Of a stretch of DNA of 64,000 bases, positions 1 through 11,500 are shown in pieces. Positions within the stretch are counted from its first letter, which is position 1. Each line of letters starts with the position of its first letter. Below the pieces are notes generated by a model. That model worked only from the letters and a program-made list of their open reading frames with translations. It made no database searches and was not told where the DNA came from. Location of the stretch: NCBI GenBank assembly GCA_947178215.1, contig CAMWXJ010000008.1:1-64000 (forward strand), written 5' to 3'. Origin of the DNA: an uncultured Porphyromonadaceae bacterium. Its GTDB lineage: Bacteria > Bacteroidota > Bacteroidia > Bacteroidales > Muribaculaceae. Made by a program: the position numbers and the translations under genes.

Positions 1-849
1 ATGCCCCAGACCCGCGAGCACATCCTTCTCGCCCGTCAGGTGAACGTTCCCCGTATCGTTGTGTTCCTCAACAAGTGCGACATGGTCGACGACGAAGAGA
101 TGTTCGAGCTCGTTGAAATGGAAATGCGCGACCTCCTCTCAAGCTATGACTACGATGGCGACAACACCCCCATCATCCGTGGTTCTGCCCTCGGCGCCCT
201 CAACGGCGAGCCCCAGTGGGAAGAGAAGGTTGTTGAGCTCATGGACGCTGTCGACAACTGGATTCCCCTGCCTCCCCGCGACATCGACAAGCCCTTCCTT
301 ATGCCTGTCGAGGACGTGTTCTCGATCACTGGTCGTGGCACCGTTGCTACCGGCCGTATCGAAACCGGCATCGTGAAGGTAGGTGACGAAGTACAGATTA
401 TGGGCCTAGGCGCTGACATGAAGTCGGTTGTAACCGGTGTCGAGATGTTCCGCAAGCTCCTCGATCAGGGCGAAGCCGGCGACAACGTAGGTCTCCTCCT
501 CCGTGGTATCGACAAGAAGGACATCAAGCGCGGTATGGTAATTTGCCATCCGGGCGTAGTTAAGCCCCACGACAAGTTCAAGGCTTCTGTCTACATCCTC
601 AAGAAAGAGGAAGGTGGCCGTCACACTCCGTTCCACAACCACTACCGTCCCCAGTTCTACATCCGCACACTTGATGTAACCGGTGAAATCACCCTTCCCG
701 AAGGCCGTGAGATGGTAATGCCCGGCGACCACGTCGAGATCATCGTTAACCTCATCAACCCCGTTGCTTGCGATACCGGTCTCCGTTTCGCTATCCGTGA
801 AGGCGGTCGCACCGTAGGTTCGGGTCAGATTACCGAAATCCTCGAGTAA
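1..849 (+). CDS. tuf: Elongation factor Tu, 5'-truncated by window edge
   Basis: GTPase that delivers aminoacyl-tRNA to the ribosomal A site. The window opens inside the G domain at the conserved MPQTREH segment, so about 110 N-terminal residues, including the P-loop, lie outside; the ATG at position 1 is an internal Met. Visible are the G4 motif NKCD (residues 24-27), the G5 SAL (about 62-64), domain 2 ([17 protein letters not shown]) and domain 3 with GGRHTPF and the closing [14 protein letters not shown] block. It precedes tRNA-Trp, secE and nusG, the usual order in this phylum. Identity is certain; only the start is missing. Confidence 0.98.
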   Translation: MPQTREHILLARQVNVPRIVVFLNKCDMVDDEEMFELVEMEMRDLLSSYDYDGDNTPIIRGSALGALNGEPQWEEKVVELMDAVDNWIPLPPRDIDKPFLMPVEDVFSITGRGTVATGRIETGIVKVGDEVQIMGLGADMKSVVTGVEMFRKLLDQGEAGDNVGLLLRGIDKKDIKRGMVICHPGVVKPHDKFKASVYILKKEEGGRHTPFHNHYRPQFYIRTLDVTGEITLPEGREMVMPGDHVEIIVNLINPVACDTGLRFAIREGGRTVGSGQITEILE

Positions 850-929
850 TACCCCAAGAGGTTTACAAACTAAATAAATCATCTATCGAATTTGTCTGAA
901 GGCCTGACAAGGTCAGCCGACATAACCCC

Positions 930-974
930 AAAAAGCGAGCGGCTCGCATAAGCCGCGCAGCCGCCCGCTTTTTT
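930..974 (+). terminator. Rho-independent terminator after tuf
   Basis: Arms 930-944 and 959-973 form a 15-bp stem with one mismatch, ending in a T run. An alternative inner hairpin (939-944 with 951-956) uses part of the same 5' arm, so the two folds compete. It separates tuf from the tRNA-Trp/secE unit that starts a few bases downstream. Confidence 0.75.
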
Positions 975-978
975 ATAC

Positions 979-1054
979 ACAGGTTTAGCTCAGTCGGTAG
1001 AGCACTGGTCTCCAAAACCAGGTGTCGGGAGTTCGAGCCTCTCAACCTGTGCCA
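979..1054 (+). tRNA. tRNA-Trp (anticodon CCA)
   Basis: A full cloverleaf can be drawn: acceptor stem 979-985 with 1044-1050, D arm with GCTC/GAGC, anticodon stem CTGGT/ACCAG around anticodon CCA at 1012-1014, T arm containing TTCGAGC, discriminator G at 1051 and an encoded CCA at 1052-1054. It lies 13 bp upstream of secE, so the tRNA is probably processed from a transcript that continues into secE-nusG. Confidence 0.96.
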
Positions 1055-1067
1055 ACGAAAATCAGAA

Positions 1068-1268
1068 ATGAAGAAACTGAAACTACTCACGGACATCGAG
1101 GAGTCTTATAACGAACTTCGCTATAAGACTTCTTGGCCTACCAAAGGGCAGCTAATCAAAAGCTCGATTATAGTGCTTATCGCTTCCATCATTATCGCAC
1201 TCATAATCTGGGTTATCGATATGGCTATCAACGGTATCATGCACTTTATCTACGGACTCGGCAACTGA
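1068..1268 (+). CDS. secE: Preprotein translocase subunit SecE
   Basis: Small essential subunit of the SecYEG translocon in the inner membrane. The 66-residue protein is the short single-helix form: an amphipathic N-terminal segment with the typical YNELRYKTSWPT stretch (about 14-25), then one transmembrane helix at about 31-58. Position between tRNA-Trp and nusG is diagnostic. The ATG at 1068 is 13 bp after the tRNA and gives the expected length; no alternative start is needed. Confidence 0.95.
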   Translation: MKKLKLLTDIEESYNELRYKTSWPTKGQLIKSSIIVLIASIIIALIIWVIDMAINGIMHFIYGLGN

Positions 1269-1379
1269 CCACAAGTCAGCACGGCGTGCCCGTAATTTTT
1301 TCCCCTTACCCCAGTAAATCATCCCGCGACCGTAAGACGAATCAACCGATTACTTACTCTCCACACAACCATTTGAACA

Positions 1380-1952
1380 ATGGAAGAAAGCAAGGCAACC
1401 AAACCTGAAGAAAAGAAAGCCTGGTACGTGCTCCGCGCCATTTCCGGCAAGGAAGCAAAAGTAAAAGAGGTGCTCGATGCTGCCATACGCAACACCGACC
1501 TCGGCAAATATGTCTTTCAGGTCCTGATTCCTACCGAGAAGGTCCTGACGATGCGCAACGGCAAGAAAGTAATCAAGGAGAAGAATCTCTACTCCGGTTA
1601 CGTGTTTGTCGAAGCGATACTGCACGGTGAGGTGCTTCATGAACTCCGCAACACGACCAACGTCATCGACTTCCTTCGCGGACGCAACAAGACGGATCTT
1701 CCCGAACCGCTGCGTCAGAGCGAGGTGATGAGGATGCTCGGCGCTGCCGACGAACTCATCGACAACACCGACGACGGCGCCAACGACTACATGCTCGGCG
1801 AAACGGTCAAAGTCAACTACGGACCGTTTGTCGGCTTCACCGGCGAAATCGAAGAGGTTGACCGCGAGAAGAAGAAGCTCAAAGTCATGGTCAAGATATT
1901 TGGTCGCAAGACTCCCCTTGAACTGGAAAATTCGCAAGTAGAGCGCGTGTAA
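1380..1952 (+). CDS. nusG: Transcription termination/antitermination factor NusG
   Basis: RNA polymerase-associated elongation factor that links transcription to Rho and to translation. The 190 residues contain an NGN domain (about 12-115, starting KKAWYVLRAISGKEAKV and including YSGYVFVEA) and a C-terminal KOW domain (about 140-188, GETVKVNYGPFVGFTGEI). It sits between secE and rplK, the canonical order. The ATG at 1380 gives a short charged leader before the NGN domain. Confidence 0.96.
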   Translation: MEESKATKPEEKKAWYVLRAISGKEAKVKEVLDAAIRNTDLGKYVFQVLIPTEKVLTMRNGKKVIKEKNLYSGYVFVEAILHGEVLHELRNTTNVIDFLRGRNKTDLPEPLRQSEVMRMLGAADELIDNTDDGANDYMLGETVKVNYGPFVGFTGEIEEVDREKKKLKVMVKIFGRKTPLELENSQVERV

Positions 1953-2076
1953 ATCTGTCAATCCACCGGGGCCACGGTGATGTTACGCACCGCGACTTCA
2001 ACCAATCACCGACAGGCTCACCGCTATTTGGTTTCAACATCTCAACACTCCCCAAATAAACAATAGATTTAACACA

Positions 2077-2520
2077 ATGGCTAAAGAAATTGCTGGACAA
2101 ATCAAGTTGCAGATAAAGGGAGGCGCAGCCAACCCCTCGCCTCCAGTTGGTCCCGCCTTAGGCTCCAAGGGTATCAACATCATGGAGTTCTGCAAGCAAT
2201 TCAATGCCCGCACTCAGGACAAAGCCGGTAAGATTCTGCCCGTAGTAATCACTTACTACAGCGACAAGAGCTTCGACTTCGTCGTGAAGACGCCCCCGGT
2301 GGCCATTCAGCTGATGGAAGCGTCAAAAACCAAGAAAGGCTCGGCTCAGCCCAACCGCACAAAAGTGGCCGAAGTTACTTGGGAGCAGGTAAAGACAATT
2401 GCCGAAGACAAGATGCCCGACCTCAACTGCTTCACTGTCGAGAGTGCCATGCGCATGGTTGCCGGTACGGCCCGTAGCATGGGTATTACCGTAAAAGGTC
2501 AATTCCCCGGCAATAACTGA
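2077..2520 (+). CDS. rplK: 50S ribosomal protein L11
   Basis: Binds 23S rRNA at the GTPase-associated centre. The 147-residue length matches the family. The N-terminal domain has the proline-rich [21 protein letters not shown] segment (split: [11 protein letters not shown], then SKGINIM), and the C-terminal RNA-binding domain ends in the conserved ARSMGI stretch. The stop is followed 15 bp later by rplA, and both are co-oriented with nusG and rplJL. Confidence 0.98.
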   Translation: MAKEIAGQIKLQIKGGAANPSPPVGPALGSKGINIMEFCKQFNARTQDKAGKILPVVITYYSDKSFDFVVKTPPVAIQLMEASKTKKGSAQPNRTKVAEVTWEQVKTIAEDKMPDLNCFTVESAMRMVAGTARSMGITVKGQFPGNN

Positions 2521-2535
2521 TAAACTTCAATTGAC

Positions 2536-3231
2536 ATGAGTAAACTGACAAAAAACCAAAAGCTTGCTTTAGAGAAAATTGAAGCCGGGAAAGCATACTC
2601 TCTTGGCGAAGCCGCCGAGAAGGTAAAGGAAATCACCTATACAAAGTTTGACGCATCGTTTGACATTGACGTACGTCTTGGCGTTGACCCTCGTAAGGCC
2701 AACCAGATGGTACGCGGCGTCGTGACCCTCCCTCACGGCACCGGCAAGCAGGTTCGCGTTCTTGTACTCTGCAACCCCGACGCAGAAGCAGCCGCCAAGG
2801 CTGCCGGCGCCGACTATGTGGGTCTCGACGAGTACATCAACAAAATCAAAGGCGGCTGGACCGATGTCGACGTCATCATCACTCAGCCCGCCATCATGGG
2901 TAAAATCGGTGCCCTCGGCCGAATTCTCGGTCCCCGCGGCCTGATGCCTAACCCCAAGAGCGGCACTGTGACCAACGATGTAGCCAAGGCTGTTGAAGAG
3001 GTAAAGAAAGGTAAGATTGACTTCAAGGTCGACAAGAACGGTATCGTTCACTCGTCAATCGGCAAGGTCAGCTTCACCCCCGAGCAGATGCGCGAGAACG
3101 CACGCGAGTTTATCAACACCCTGATTAAGCTCAAGCCCGCCACTGCCAAAGGCACCTACCTCAAAAGCGTATATCTTTCGAGCACCATGAGCCCCGGCGT
3201 TAAGGTCGACACCAAGACTATTGCCGACTAA
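2536..3231 (+). CDS. rplA: 50S ribosomal protein L1
   Basis: L1-stalk protein that also acts as a translational repressor of its own operon in other bacteria. The 231 residues are full length and include the family signatures [15 protein letters not shown] (about 135-149) and the terminal [18 protein letters not shown]. It follows rplK by 15 bp and precedes rplJ by 38 bp. I could not identify an L1-binding repressor site in the leader. Confidence 0.98.
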   Translation: MSKLTKNQKLALEKIEAGKAYSLGEAAEKVKEITYTKFDASFDIDVRLGVDPRKANQMVRGVVTLPHGTGKQVRVLVLCNPDAEAAAKAAGADYVGLDEYINKIKGGWTDVDVIITQPAIMGKIGALGRILGPRGLMPNPKSGTVTNDVAKAVEEVKKGKIDFKVDKNGIVHSSIGKVSFTPEQMRENAREFINTLIKLKPATAKGTYLKSVYLSSTMSPGVKVDTKTIAD

Positions 3232-3269
3232 GCATTTATCAACCCCGACCATCACAACGCCAACGCAAC

Positions 3270-3797
3270 ATGAAAAAGGAAGATAAAGGTACGGTAATCG
3301 CCCAAATAGCCGAAACCGTAAAATCATATCCCAGCTTCTACCTCGTTGAGACCGCAGGTCTCAACGCCGAGAAGACCTCTGAACTCCGCCGTGCCTGCTT
3401 CAAGGCCGACATCAAGCTCCTCGTGGTAAAGAACACTCTTCTCCACAAGGCACTTGAAAGCCTCGACGCCGATTACAGCGAGATATATCCGGCACTCGCC
3501 GGCCCGACTGCCCTTATGTGCACAACAGTCGCCAACGCGCCTGCAAAGCTCATCAAGGACTTCGTGAAGAAAGACGACAAGCTTCCCCTGCTTAAAGGTG
3601 CTTACGTTGAAGAGACCGTTTACCTCGGTGCCGACCAGCTCGATGCTCTCTGCGCCATCAAGAGCAAAAACGAACTCATCGCCGACGTTATCGCACTCCT
3701 TCAGTCGCCTGCCAAGAACGTTGTTTCAGCCCTCACTTCGGGCGGCAGCAAGCTTCACGGCATTCTGGAAACCCTCTCGAAGAAGGAAGAGGCTTAA
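3270..3797 (+). CDS. rplJ: 50S ribosomal protein L10
   Basis: Forms the base of the ribosomal stalk and binds L7/L12 dimers through its C-terminal helix. The 175 residues show the N-terminal rRNA-binding domain (KGTVIAQIAETVKSYPSFYL, VVKNTLLHKAL) and a C-terminal helix (about 135-173) that would dock L12. It precedes rplL with a 105-bp gap. No recognisable L10 autoregulatory leader was seen upstream. Confidence 0.97.
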   Translation: MKKEDKGTVIAQIAETVKSYPSFYLVETAGLNAEKTSELRRACFKADIKLLVVKNTLLHKALESLDADYSEIYPALAGPTALMCTTVANAPAKLIKDFVKKDDKLPLLKGAYVEETVYLGADQLDALCAIKSKNELIADVIALLQSPAKNVVSALTSGGSKLHGILETLSKKEEA

Positions 3798-3902
3798 TCC
3801 GGGCCAACGCCCGACGCCCTGTCCACTATTCCGAGCTTACATCCTCTCTCTGGCTACCCAACCCTAAGTATCAAAAAACAACAAAAAAATCCCCATACAA
3901 CA

Positions 3903-4277
3903 ATGGCAGATCTCAAAGCATTTGCAGAACAGTTAGTAAACCTTACCGTTAAGGAAGTTAACGAACTTGCTCAGATCCTCAAGGACGAGTACGGTATCGA
4001 ACCCGCCGCAGCAGCCGTAGCAGTTGCTGCCGGTCCCGCCGCCGCTGGCGAAGCTGTCGAAGAGAAGAACTCTTTCGACGTAGTCCTCAAGTCTGCCGGC
4101 GCTAGCAAGCTCGCTGTCGTTAAGCTCGTTAAGGAGCTCACCGGTCTCGGCCTCAAGGAGGCTAAGGAGATGGTTGACGGCGCTCCCTCAGTTATCAAGG
4201 AAGGCGTTGCCAAGGCTGACGCCGAGGGCCTCAAGAAGCAGCTTGAGGAGGCCGGCGCTGAAGTCGAGCTCAAATAA
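3903..4277 (+). CDS. rplL: 50S ribosomal protein L7/L12
   Basis: Multicopy stalk protein that recruits translation factors. The 124 residues show the N-terminal dimerisation region (about 1-35), an Ala-rich hinge (about 37-55, [18 protein letters not shown]) and the factor-binding C-terminal domain with [16 protein letters not shown] and [14 protein letters not shown]. The codon use is strongly biased, as expected for a very highly expressed gene. A terminator-like hairpin follows 23 bp after the stop. Confidence 0.98.
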   Translation: MADLKAFAEQLVNLTVKEVNELAQILKDEYGIEPAAAAVAVAAGPAAAGEAVEEKNSFDVVLKSAGASKLAVVKLVKELTGLGLKEAKEMVDGAPSVIKEGVAKADAEGLKKQLEEAGAEVELK

Positions 4278-4299
4278 TTGGTCTGAACCACAGACCCTC

Positions 4300-4339
4300 A
4301 GGTAAAGTATCGCCCTCGGGGCTGATGCTTTACCTTTTT
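4300..4339 (+). terminator. Terminator/attenuator between rplL and rpoB
   Basis: Arms 4300-4307 (AGGTAAAG) and 4328-4335 (CTTTACCT) pair perfectly. The stem extends inward through TATC/GATG and GCCC/GGGC with one bulge, giving about 16 bp, followed by five T at 4335-4339. In several bacteria partial termination between rplL and rpoB lowers polymerase expression relative to ribosomal proteins; the position fits that role, but the read-through level cannot be inferred. Confidence 0.8.
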
Positions 4340-4681
4340 GTGTATAACTCACTTGCGGCAACTGCCGTGCTCCGCCTGCGCGCCTGAAAGCGCCGCGCAA
4401 CTGCATGAATCTGCATGAGGGCGAAGATGTAGAAGTGTTGCCGCAACCTACCGCAGTGAGCGACCATGCAGGCCGGAAAGATTGTTCCGGTCCTGCATTG
4501 CCGCCATATATGAGTGTTCGCGCGATAGCGCACAAGCGCGACGACCCGCAGGCCGAATCCTCATAATCCAATCTATTAAAGCTTTCACCCCCGGCCAAAG
4601 CACGACTGGTCACAGATACCAGTCAGCCGAGCCGGATCCTCCCTCCCCGTTACTAATTCCAATCAGCCTCCCTAACAATAG
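4340..4681 (+). promoter_or_regulatory. Structured rpoB leader, no protein gene
   Basis: This 342-bp stretch has no convincing gene. It holds a 10-bp long-range inverted repeat (4353-4362 with 4437-4446) and a strong local hairpin (4467-4478 with 4485-4497, one bulged T, loop AGATTG). Further G+C-rich self-complementary segments occur at about 4508-4545. No TAnnTTTG promoter is obvious. The simplest reading is a long structured 5' leader of rpoBC, possibly a site of feedback control. Confidence 0.5.
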
Positions 4682-7600
4682 ATGTCAGTATCCACGAATA
4701 AACCCCGCGTCAACTTTGCTTCGGTGAAGAACCCGCTCCCCTATCCCGACTTCCTGGAGGTTCAGCTGCGTTCGTTCAAAGACTTCCTGCAGCTCGACAC
4801 CCCTCCCGAGAAGCGCACAAAAGAGGGACTGTACAAGGTTTTCTCGGAGAACTTCCCCATAGCCGACACACGAAACAACTTCGTGCTCGAATTTCTCGAC
4901 TACTACATCGATCCGCCCCGCTACACTATCGAAGAGTGTCTGCAACGCGGTCTGACCTACTGCGTGCCCCTCAAAGCCAAGCTCAAGCTCTACTGCACCG
5001 ACCCTGACCACGAGGATTTCGACACCGTAGTACAGGATGTATATCTCGGTCAAATTCCTTATATGACCGAAAAAGGCACCTTTGTAATCAATGGTGCCGA
5101 GCGTGTCGTTGTGTCGCAGCTCCACCGCTCACCCGGCGTGTTCTTCGGCCAAAGCATCCATGCCAACGGCACCAAGCTTTACAGCGCGCGCATCATCCCC
5201 TTCCGCGGTTCATGGATAGAATTTGCGACCGACATCAACAATGTGATGTATGCCTACATCGACCGCAAGAAGAAGCTCCCCGTGACTACCCTGCTCCGCG
5301 CCATAGGCCTGGAAACAGATAAGGACATCATCGAGACTTTCGGACTGGCCGAAGAGGTAAAAGTCAACAAGAAAAACATGAAGGAGGCAGTGGGACGCAC
5401 ACTCGCCGCCCGTATAGTACACTCCTGGGTACAGGACTTCGTCGACGAAGACACCGGCGAAATCAGCCCCATGGAGCGCACCGAGGTAATCCTTGACCGC
5501 GAGAAGCAGCTCACCGAGGAGGACATCGAAAAGATCCTCGAAAGCGGCGCCAAGACTATCCTGCTCCACCGCGACGACGCCAGCTCGTCGGAGCGCTCAA
5601 TCATCTCCGAGACCCTCAAAAAAGACCCCACCAACACCGAGCGTGAGGCCGTACAATACATATATACCCAGCTGCGCAACGCCGTCGCTCCCGACGACGC
5701 CAGCGCCCGCGAGGTAATCACCAACCTCTTCTTCTCCGAAAAGCGTTACGACCTCGGCGACGTAGGCCGCTATCGCATCAACAAGAAGCTCGAACTCGGC
5801 ATTGACCCCGAAGTGCGCGTCCTCACCAAGGAAGACATCGTGGCAATCATCAAGTATCTCATCGAGCTCATCAACTCTAAGGCCGACGTCGACGATATCG
5901 ACCACCTCAGCAACCGCCGCGTGCGCACCGTAGGCGAGCAGCTCTGCAATCAGTTCAACGTGGGTCTCGCCCGTATGTCGCGAACCATCCGCGAGCGCAT
6001 GAACGTGCGCGACAACGAAGTGTTCACCCCCATCGACCTCATCAACGCCAAGGCCATATCGTCGGTCATCAACTCGTTCTTCGGCACCAACGCCCTGAGC
6101 CAGTTCATGGATCAGACCAACCCCCTTGCCGAGATGACCCACAAGCGACGCATGAGTGCCCTCGGCCCCGGCGGTCTGTCGCGTGAGCGCGCAGGCTTCG
6201 AGGTGCGCGACGTACACTATACCCACTACGGCCGCCTCTGCCCTATCGAGACACCGGAAGGACCTAACATCGGTCTTATCTCCTCGCTCTGCGTCTACGC
6301 CAAAATCAATGACCTCGGCTTCATCGAGACACCTTACCGCGTGGTCAAGGACTCCAAAGTCAACCTCAACAACGACGAGGTGGTATATCTCACAGCCGAA
6401 GTCGAGGAAGGCAAAATCATCGCCCAGGGCAACGCGCCGCTCAACGACGACGGCACATTCCAACGCGACCGCGTGAAAGCGCGTCTCGACGCCGACTTCC
6501 CCATCGTGGCTCCCTCCGAAGTTGAGCTTATGGACGTAAGCCCCACACAGATTGCCTCGATAGCCGCATCGCTCATCCCGTTCCTCGAACACGACGACGC
6601 CAACCGCGCGCTCATGGGCTCAAACATGATGCGCCAGGCCGTGCCCCTGCTCCGTTCCGAGAGCCCCATCGTAGGCACCGGCCTCGAAGGCCAGCTCATT
6701 CGCGACTCACGCACTCAGATTACCGCAGAAGGCGAAGGCACAATCGAATATGTCGACGCCCGCGTAATCCGCATCCGCTACGACCGCACCGAAGAGGAAG
6801 AGTTCGTAGCGTTTGACAGCGCCGTCAAGGAATACCACATGCCCAAGTTCCGCCGCACCAACCAGAACACCACCATCGACCTCCGTCCTATCTGCGAGGC
6901 CGGTCAGCGTGTGAGCCGCGGAACCATCCTCACCGAAGGCTACTCCACCGAAAACGGCGAGCTCGCCATCGGCCGCAACCTCAAAGTGGCGTTCATGCCC
7001 TGGAAGGGTTACAACTATGAGGACGCTATCGTGCTCAACGAACGCGTGGTGCGTGAAGACATCCTCACCTCGGTACATGTCGACGAATACTCGCTCGAAG
7101 TGCGCGAGACCAAGCGCGGCATGGAAGAGCTCACCAGCGATATCCCCAACGTGAGCGAGGACGCAACAAAGGACCTCGGCGATAACGGCATCATACGCGT
7201 CGGCGCACACGTAGTGCCCGGCGACATCATGATAGGCAAAATCACGCCTAAGGGCGAAAGCGATCCCACCCCCGAGGAGAAGCTTCTCCGCGCAATCTTC
7301 GGCGACCGCGCCGGCGATGTAAAAGACGCGTCGCTCAAAGCATCCCCCTCGCTCAAAGGCGTGGTCATCGCCACCGACCTCTTCCAGCGCGCCGTCAAGC
7401 GCGGCCGCACCTCCAACAGCGTCAACGCCCTCCAAGCCAAACTCCAGGAAGAGTATGACGAGAAGCTCCAAAACCTCAAAGACATCCTCGTCGAGAAGCT
7501 TCTCAAGCTCACCGACGGCCTGACATCGCGCGGCATCAAAGACTACACCGGCATCGACAACATCCCCGCCGGAGTGCCCTTCACCGCCGCCAACCTCGCC

Positions 7601-8494
7601 AACCTGAAATTCGACACAATCAATATCTCCAACTGGACCGACGACGAGCACGCCAATGAGCTCATCCACGCCGTGATAGTCAACTACCTCCGCAAATCGA
7701 AGGAAACCGAAAGCGAACTTCGCCGCCGCAAGTTTGACATCTCGATTGGTGACGAGCTCCCCTCGGGCATCATGCAGATGGCCAAGGTCTACATCGCCAA
7801 GAAGCGTAAAATCTCCGTCGGCGACAAAATGGCCGGCCGTCACGGCAACAAAGGTATTGTGAGCCGCATCGTGCGCCAGGAGGATATGCCTTTCCTCGCC
7901 GACGGCACACCCGTCGACATCTGCCTCAACCCTCTGGGCGTGCCTTCGCGAATGAACCTCGGCCAGATTTTCGAGACAGTGCTCGGCTGGGCCGGACGCG
8001 AGCTCGGCGAGAAATTCGCCACACCCATCTTCGACGGCGCAACCCTCGACGACCTCAACGAATGGACCGACAAGGCCGGACTGCCCCGCTACGGCAAGAC
8101 CTATCTTTACGACGGCGGCACCGGCGAGCGTTTCGACCAGCCCGCTACCGTAGGCGTAATCTACATGCTCAAACTCGGCCACATGGTCGAAGACAAGATG
8201 CATGCACGTTCCATCGGCCCGTACTCCCTCATCACCCAGCAGCCTCTGGGCGGTAAGGCACAGTTCGGTGGTCAGCGCTTCGGTGAGATGGAAGTGTGGG
8301 CGCTCGAAGCATTCGGCGCATCACACATCCTCCAGGAGATTCTTACCATCAAGAGTGACGACGTGACGGGCCGCTCCAAGGCCTACGAGGCCATCGTCAA
8401 GGGCGACCCCATGCCCGTTCCCGGCATTCCCGAATCGCTCAACGTGCTCCTCCACGAGCTTCGCGGTCTCGGCCTCAGCATCACTCTCGAATAA
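4682..8494 (+). CDS. rpoB: DNA-directed RNA polymerase subunit beta
   Basis: Beta subunit of RNA polymerase, which forms much of the active-site cleft and the rifampicin pocket. It has 1270 residues, normal for Bacteroidetes. The rifampicin cluster reads [11 protein letters not shown], then [14 protein letters not shown]: the usual susceptible residues (Q, D, H and S at the E. coli 513, 516, 526 and 531 positions) are present. The [13 protein letters not shown] segment near the C-terminus contacts the active site. The ATG at 4682 directly follows the structured leader. rpoC follows after 40 bp. Confidence 0.99.
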   Translation: MSVSTNKPRVNFASVKNPLPYPDFLEVQLRSFKDFLQLDTPPEKRTKEGLYKVFSENFPIADTRNNFVLEFLDYYIDPPRYTIEECLQRGLTYCVPLKAKLKLYCTDPDHEDFDTVVQDVYLGQIPYMTEKGTFVINGAERVVVSQLHRSPGVFFGQSIHANGTKLYSARIIPFRGSWIEFATDINNVMYAYIDRKKKLPVTTLLRAIGLETDKDIIETFGLAEEVKVNKKNMKEAVGRTLAARIVHSWVQDFVDEDTGEISPMERTEVILDREKQLTEEDIEKILESGAKTILLHRDDASSSERSIISETLKKDPTNTEREAVQYIYTQLRNAVAPDDASAREVITNLFFSEKRYDLGDVGRYRINKKLELGIDPEVRVLTKEDIVAIIKYLIELINSKADVDDIDHLSNRRVRTVGEQLCNQFNVGLARMSRTIRERMNVRDNEVFTPIDLINAKAISSVINSFFGTNALSQFMDQTNPLAEMTHKRRMSALGPGGLSRERAGFEVRDVHYTHYGRLCPIETPEGPNIGLISSLCVYAKINDLGFIETPYRVVKDSKVNLNNDEVVYLTAEVEEGKIIAQGNAPLNDDGTFQRDRVKARLDADFPIVAPSEVELMDVSPTQIASIAASLIPFLEHDDANRALMGSNMMRQAVPLLRSESPIVGTGLEGQLIRDSRTQITAEGEGTIEYVDARVIRIRYDRTEEEEFVAFDSAVKEYHMPKFRRTNQNTTIDLRPICEAGQRVSRGTILTEGYSTENGELAIGRNLKVAFMPWKGYNYEDAIVLNERVVREDILTSVHVDEYSLEVRETKRGMEELTSDIPNVSEDATKDLGDNGIIRVGAHVVPGDIMIGKITPKGESDPTPEEKLLRAIFGDRAGDVKDASLKASPSLKGVVIATDLFQRAVKRGRTSNSVNALQAKLQEEYDEKLQNLKDILVEKLLKLTDGLTSRGIKDYTGIDNIPAGVPFTAANLANLKFDTINISNWTDDEHANELIHAVIVNYLRKSKETESELRRRKFDISIGDELPSGIMQMAKVYIAKKRKISVGDKMAGRHGNKGIVSRIVRQEDMPFLADGTPVDICLNPLGVPSRMNLGQIFETVLGWAGRELGEKFATPIFDGATLDDLNEWTDKAGLPRYGKTYLYDGGTGERFDQPATVGVIYMLKLGHMVEDKMHARSIGPYSLITQQPLGGKAQFGGQRFGEMEVWALEAFGASHILQEILTIKSDDVTGRSKAYEAIVKGDPMPVPGIPESLNVLLHELRGLGLSITLE

Positions 8495-8534
8495 TCAGCA
8501 TCCTCTACCCCTCTTATAATACCATATACTCCAA

Positions 8535-11500
8535 ATGGCATTTAGAAAAGACAACAAGATAAAGACCGGCTTTACGAAAATCACCATCGGACTCGCTTCG
8601 CCCGAGGAGATTCTCGAAAAGTCGAGCGGCGAAGTTGTTAAGCCCGAAACCATCAACTACCGCACTTACAAGCCCGAGCGCGACGGCCTCTTCTGCGAGC
8701 GCATCTTCGGCCCGGTGAAAGACTACGAATGTCATTGCGGCAAATACAAGCGCATCCGCTACAAGGGCATCGTCTGCGACCGCTGCGGCGTAGAGGTGAC
8801 CGAAAAGAAAGTGCGCCGCGAGCGCATGGGACACATCAAGCTCTCCGTGCCCGTAGCACACATCTGGTATTTCCGCTCGCTCCCCAACAAGATCGGCTAT
8901 CTTCTCGGCGTGCCGTCGAAGAAGCTCGACGCCGTAATCTACTATGAGCGCTATATCGTAATCAATCCCGCCGGCATCCAGCACCGCAACGCCGAAGGCA
9001 AGGTTGTCGACCTCGAAAAACTCGACCTCCTCAGCGAGGAAGAGTATTTCGAGATTATCGACAATCTCCCCAAGGAAAAGCTCATGCTCGAAGACGGCGA
9101 CCCCGACAAGTTCGTCGCCAAAATGGGCGCCGAGGCTATCCTTGAACTTCTCAAAGACATCAACCTCGACGACCTCGCTGCGCAGCTTCGCGACACCGCA
9201 GGACGCGAGGGCTCGCAACAGCGCAAGACCGAGGCCCTCAAACGCCTCCAAGTCGTGGAGTCATTCCGCGCCTCGCGTGGCCGCAACAAACCGGAGTGGA
9301 TGATACTCCAGGCCGTGCCTGTCATCCCGCCCGACCTGCGCCCCCTCGTGCCCCTCGACGGCGGCCGTTTCGCCACTTCCGACCTCAACGACCTCTACCG
9401 TCGCGTTATCATCCGCAACAACCGTCTGAAACGCCTTGTCGAAATCAAGGCTCCCGAAGTGATTCTCCGCAACGAGAAGCGCATGCTTCAGGAAGCCGTC
9501 GACTCCCTTCTCGACAACTCGCGCAAGTCGAGCGCCGTGAAGAGCGACGCCAACCGTCCGCTCAAATCGCTCTCCGACTCACTCAAAGGCAAGCAGGGCC
9601 GCTTCCGTCAGAACCTTCTCGGTAAGCGTGTCGACTACTCCGCGCGTTCGGTTATCGTTGTAGGCCCCGAGCTGAAAATGCACGAGTGCGGCCTCCCCAA
9701 GAACATGGCCGCCGAGCTCTACAAGCCTTTCGTTATCCGCAAGCTCATAGAGCGCGGCATCGTGAAGACCGTAAAGAGCGCAAAGAAAATCGTCGACCGC
9801 AAGGAGCCTATCGTATGGGACATCCTCGAACACGTCATGAAGGGCCACCCCGTGCTCCTCAACCGTGCACCGACACTTCACCGTCTCGGCATCCAGGCGT
9901 TCCAGCCCAAGATGATCGAAGGCAAGGCCATCCAGCTCCACCCGCTGGCATGTACCGCGTTCAACGCCGACTTCGACGGTGACCAGATGGCCGTCCACCT
10001 CCCCCTCGGCAACGAAGCCGTGCTCGAAGCCCAGCTCCTCATGCTCGGCGCACACAACATTCTCAACCCCGCCAACGGCGCACCTATCACCGTGCCCTCG
10101 CAGGACATGGTGCTCGGTCTCTACTATATCACCAAGCTTCGTCCCGGCGACAAGGGCGAGGGCCTGAAATTCTACGGTCCCGAAGAGGCTCAGATTGCCT
10201 ACAACGAAGGCCGCGTGACACTTCACGCTCCCGTATCGATAGTCGTTGACGACATCGACGAGAACGGCAACCCCATCACCCACCTCGTGGAGAAAACCTC
10301 CGTAGGCCGCGTGCTCGTCAACCAGTACGTGCCCAACGAGATTGGTTACGTCAACGAGATTCTCTCGAAAAAGAGCCTCCGCACCATCATCTCGCGCGTA
10401 ATCAAACGCTGCGGTATCCCCCGCTCCGCCCAGTTCCTTGACGACATCAAGAACCTCGGCTACTACATGGCGTTCAAGGGTGGACTGTCGTTCAACCTCG
10501 GCGACGTGCTCATTCCGGCGGAAAAAGAGCAATATATCCAGGAAGGCTACGAGCAGGTGCAGGAAGTGATGAGCAACTATCAGATGGGCTTCATCACCAA
10601 CACCGAACGCTACAACCAGATTATCGACATCTGGACACACGTCAACGCACGCCTCGCCGACACACTCATGAAGCAGATTTCAGCCGACCAGAAAGGCTTC
10701 AACCCTGTCTACATGATGCTTGATTCAGGCGCCCGTGGTTCAAAAGACCAGATTCGTCAGCTCTCCGGCATGCGCGGCCTTATGGCCAAACCTCAGAAAG
10801 CCGGCGCAGAAGGCGGCCAAATTATCGAAAACCCGATTCTCGCCAACTTTAAGGAAGGCCTCTCGGTGCTCGAGTACTTCATCTCCACCCACGGTGCCCG
10901 AAAGGGTCTTGCCGATACCGCTCTTAAAACCGCCGACGCCGGTTACCTCACCCGACGCCTCGTCGACGTGGCCCACGACGTAATCATCAACGAGGAGGAC
11001 TGCGGCACACTCCGCGGCCTCGTATGCCGCGAAATCAAGGCCAACGACGAAGTAGTCGCATCGCTCGGCGAGCGCATCGTAGGCCGCGTCAGCGTACACG
11101 ACATCCTCGACCCCGCCACCAACGAAATAATCGTTGCCGCCGGCGAGGAAATCACCAACGACGCTGCCGACCGCATCGACGCTTCCGACATCGAAAGCGT
11201 TGAAATCCGCTCGGTGCTCACCTGCGAATCCAAAAAAGGCGTATGCGCCAAGTGCTACGGCCGCGACCTCGCCAAGAACCGTCTCGTGCAGAAAGGCGAG
11301 GCTGTCGGCGTCATCGCCGCACAGTCAATCGGTGAGCCCGGTACACAGCTTACCCTCCGTACATTCCACGTCGGTGGTGTGGCATCCAACGTCGCTGCTA
11401 TTTCAAGTGTGACCTCGCGCTACGAGGGTACCCTTGAATTCGACGAAGTGCGCACCGTAGCCACAGAGGAGGTCGACGCCAACGGCCGCCCCGTAGAGGT

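Noticed and set aside
4482..4727. 81-codon plus-strand frame across the rpoB start
   Set aside because: Overlaps rpoB out of frame and crosses the structured leader; composition is not gene-like.
5597..6592. 331-codon minus-strand frame inside rpoB
   Set aside because: Same shadow effect; no start context, promoter or domain of its own.
6707..8203. 498-codon open frame on the minus strand inside rpoB
   Set aside because: It is antisense to the certain rpoB gene; G+C-rich codon bias leaves the opposite frame open. Its translation is low-complexity Val/Asp/Gly-rich with no recognisable domain.
9579..10640. 353-codon minus-strand frame inside rpoC
   Set aside because: Antisense shadow of the catalytic region of rpoC.
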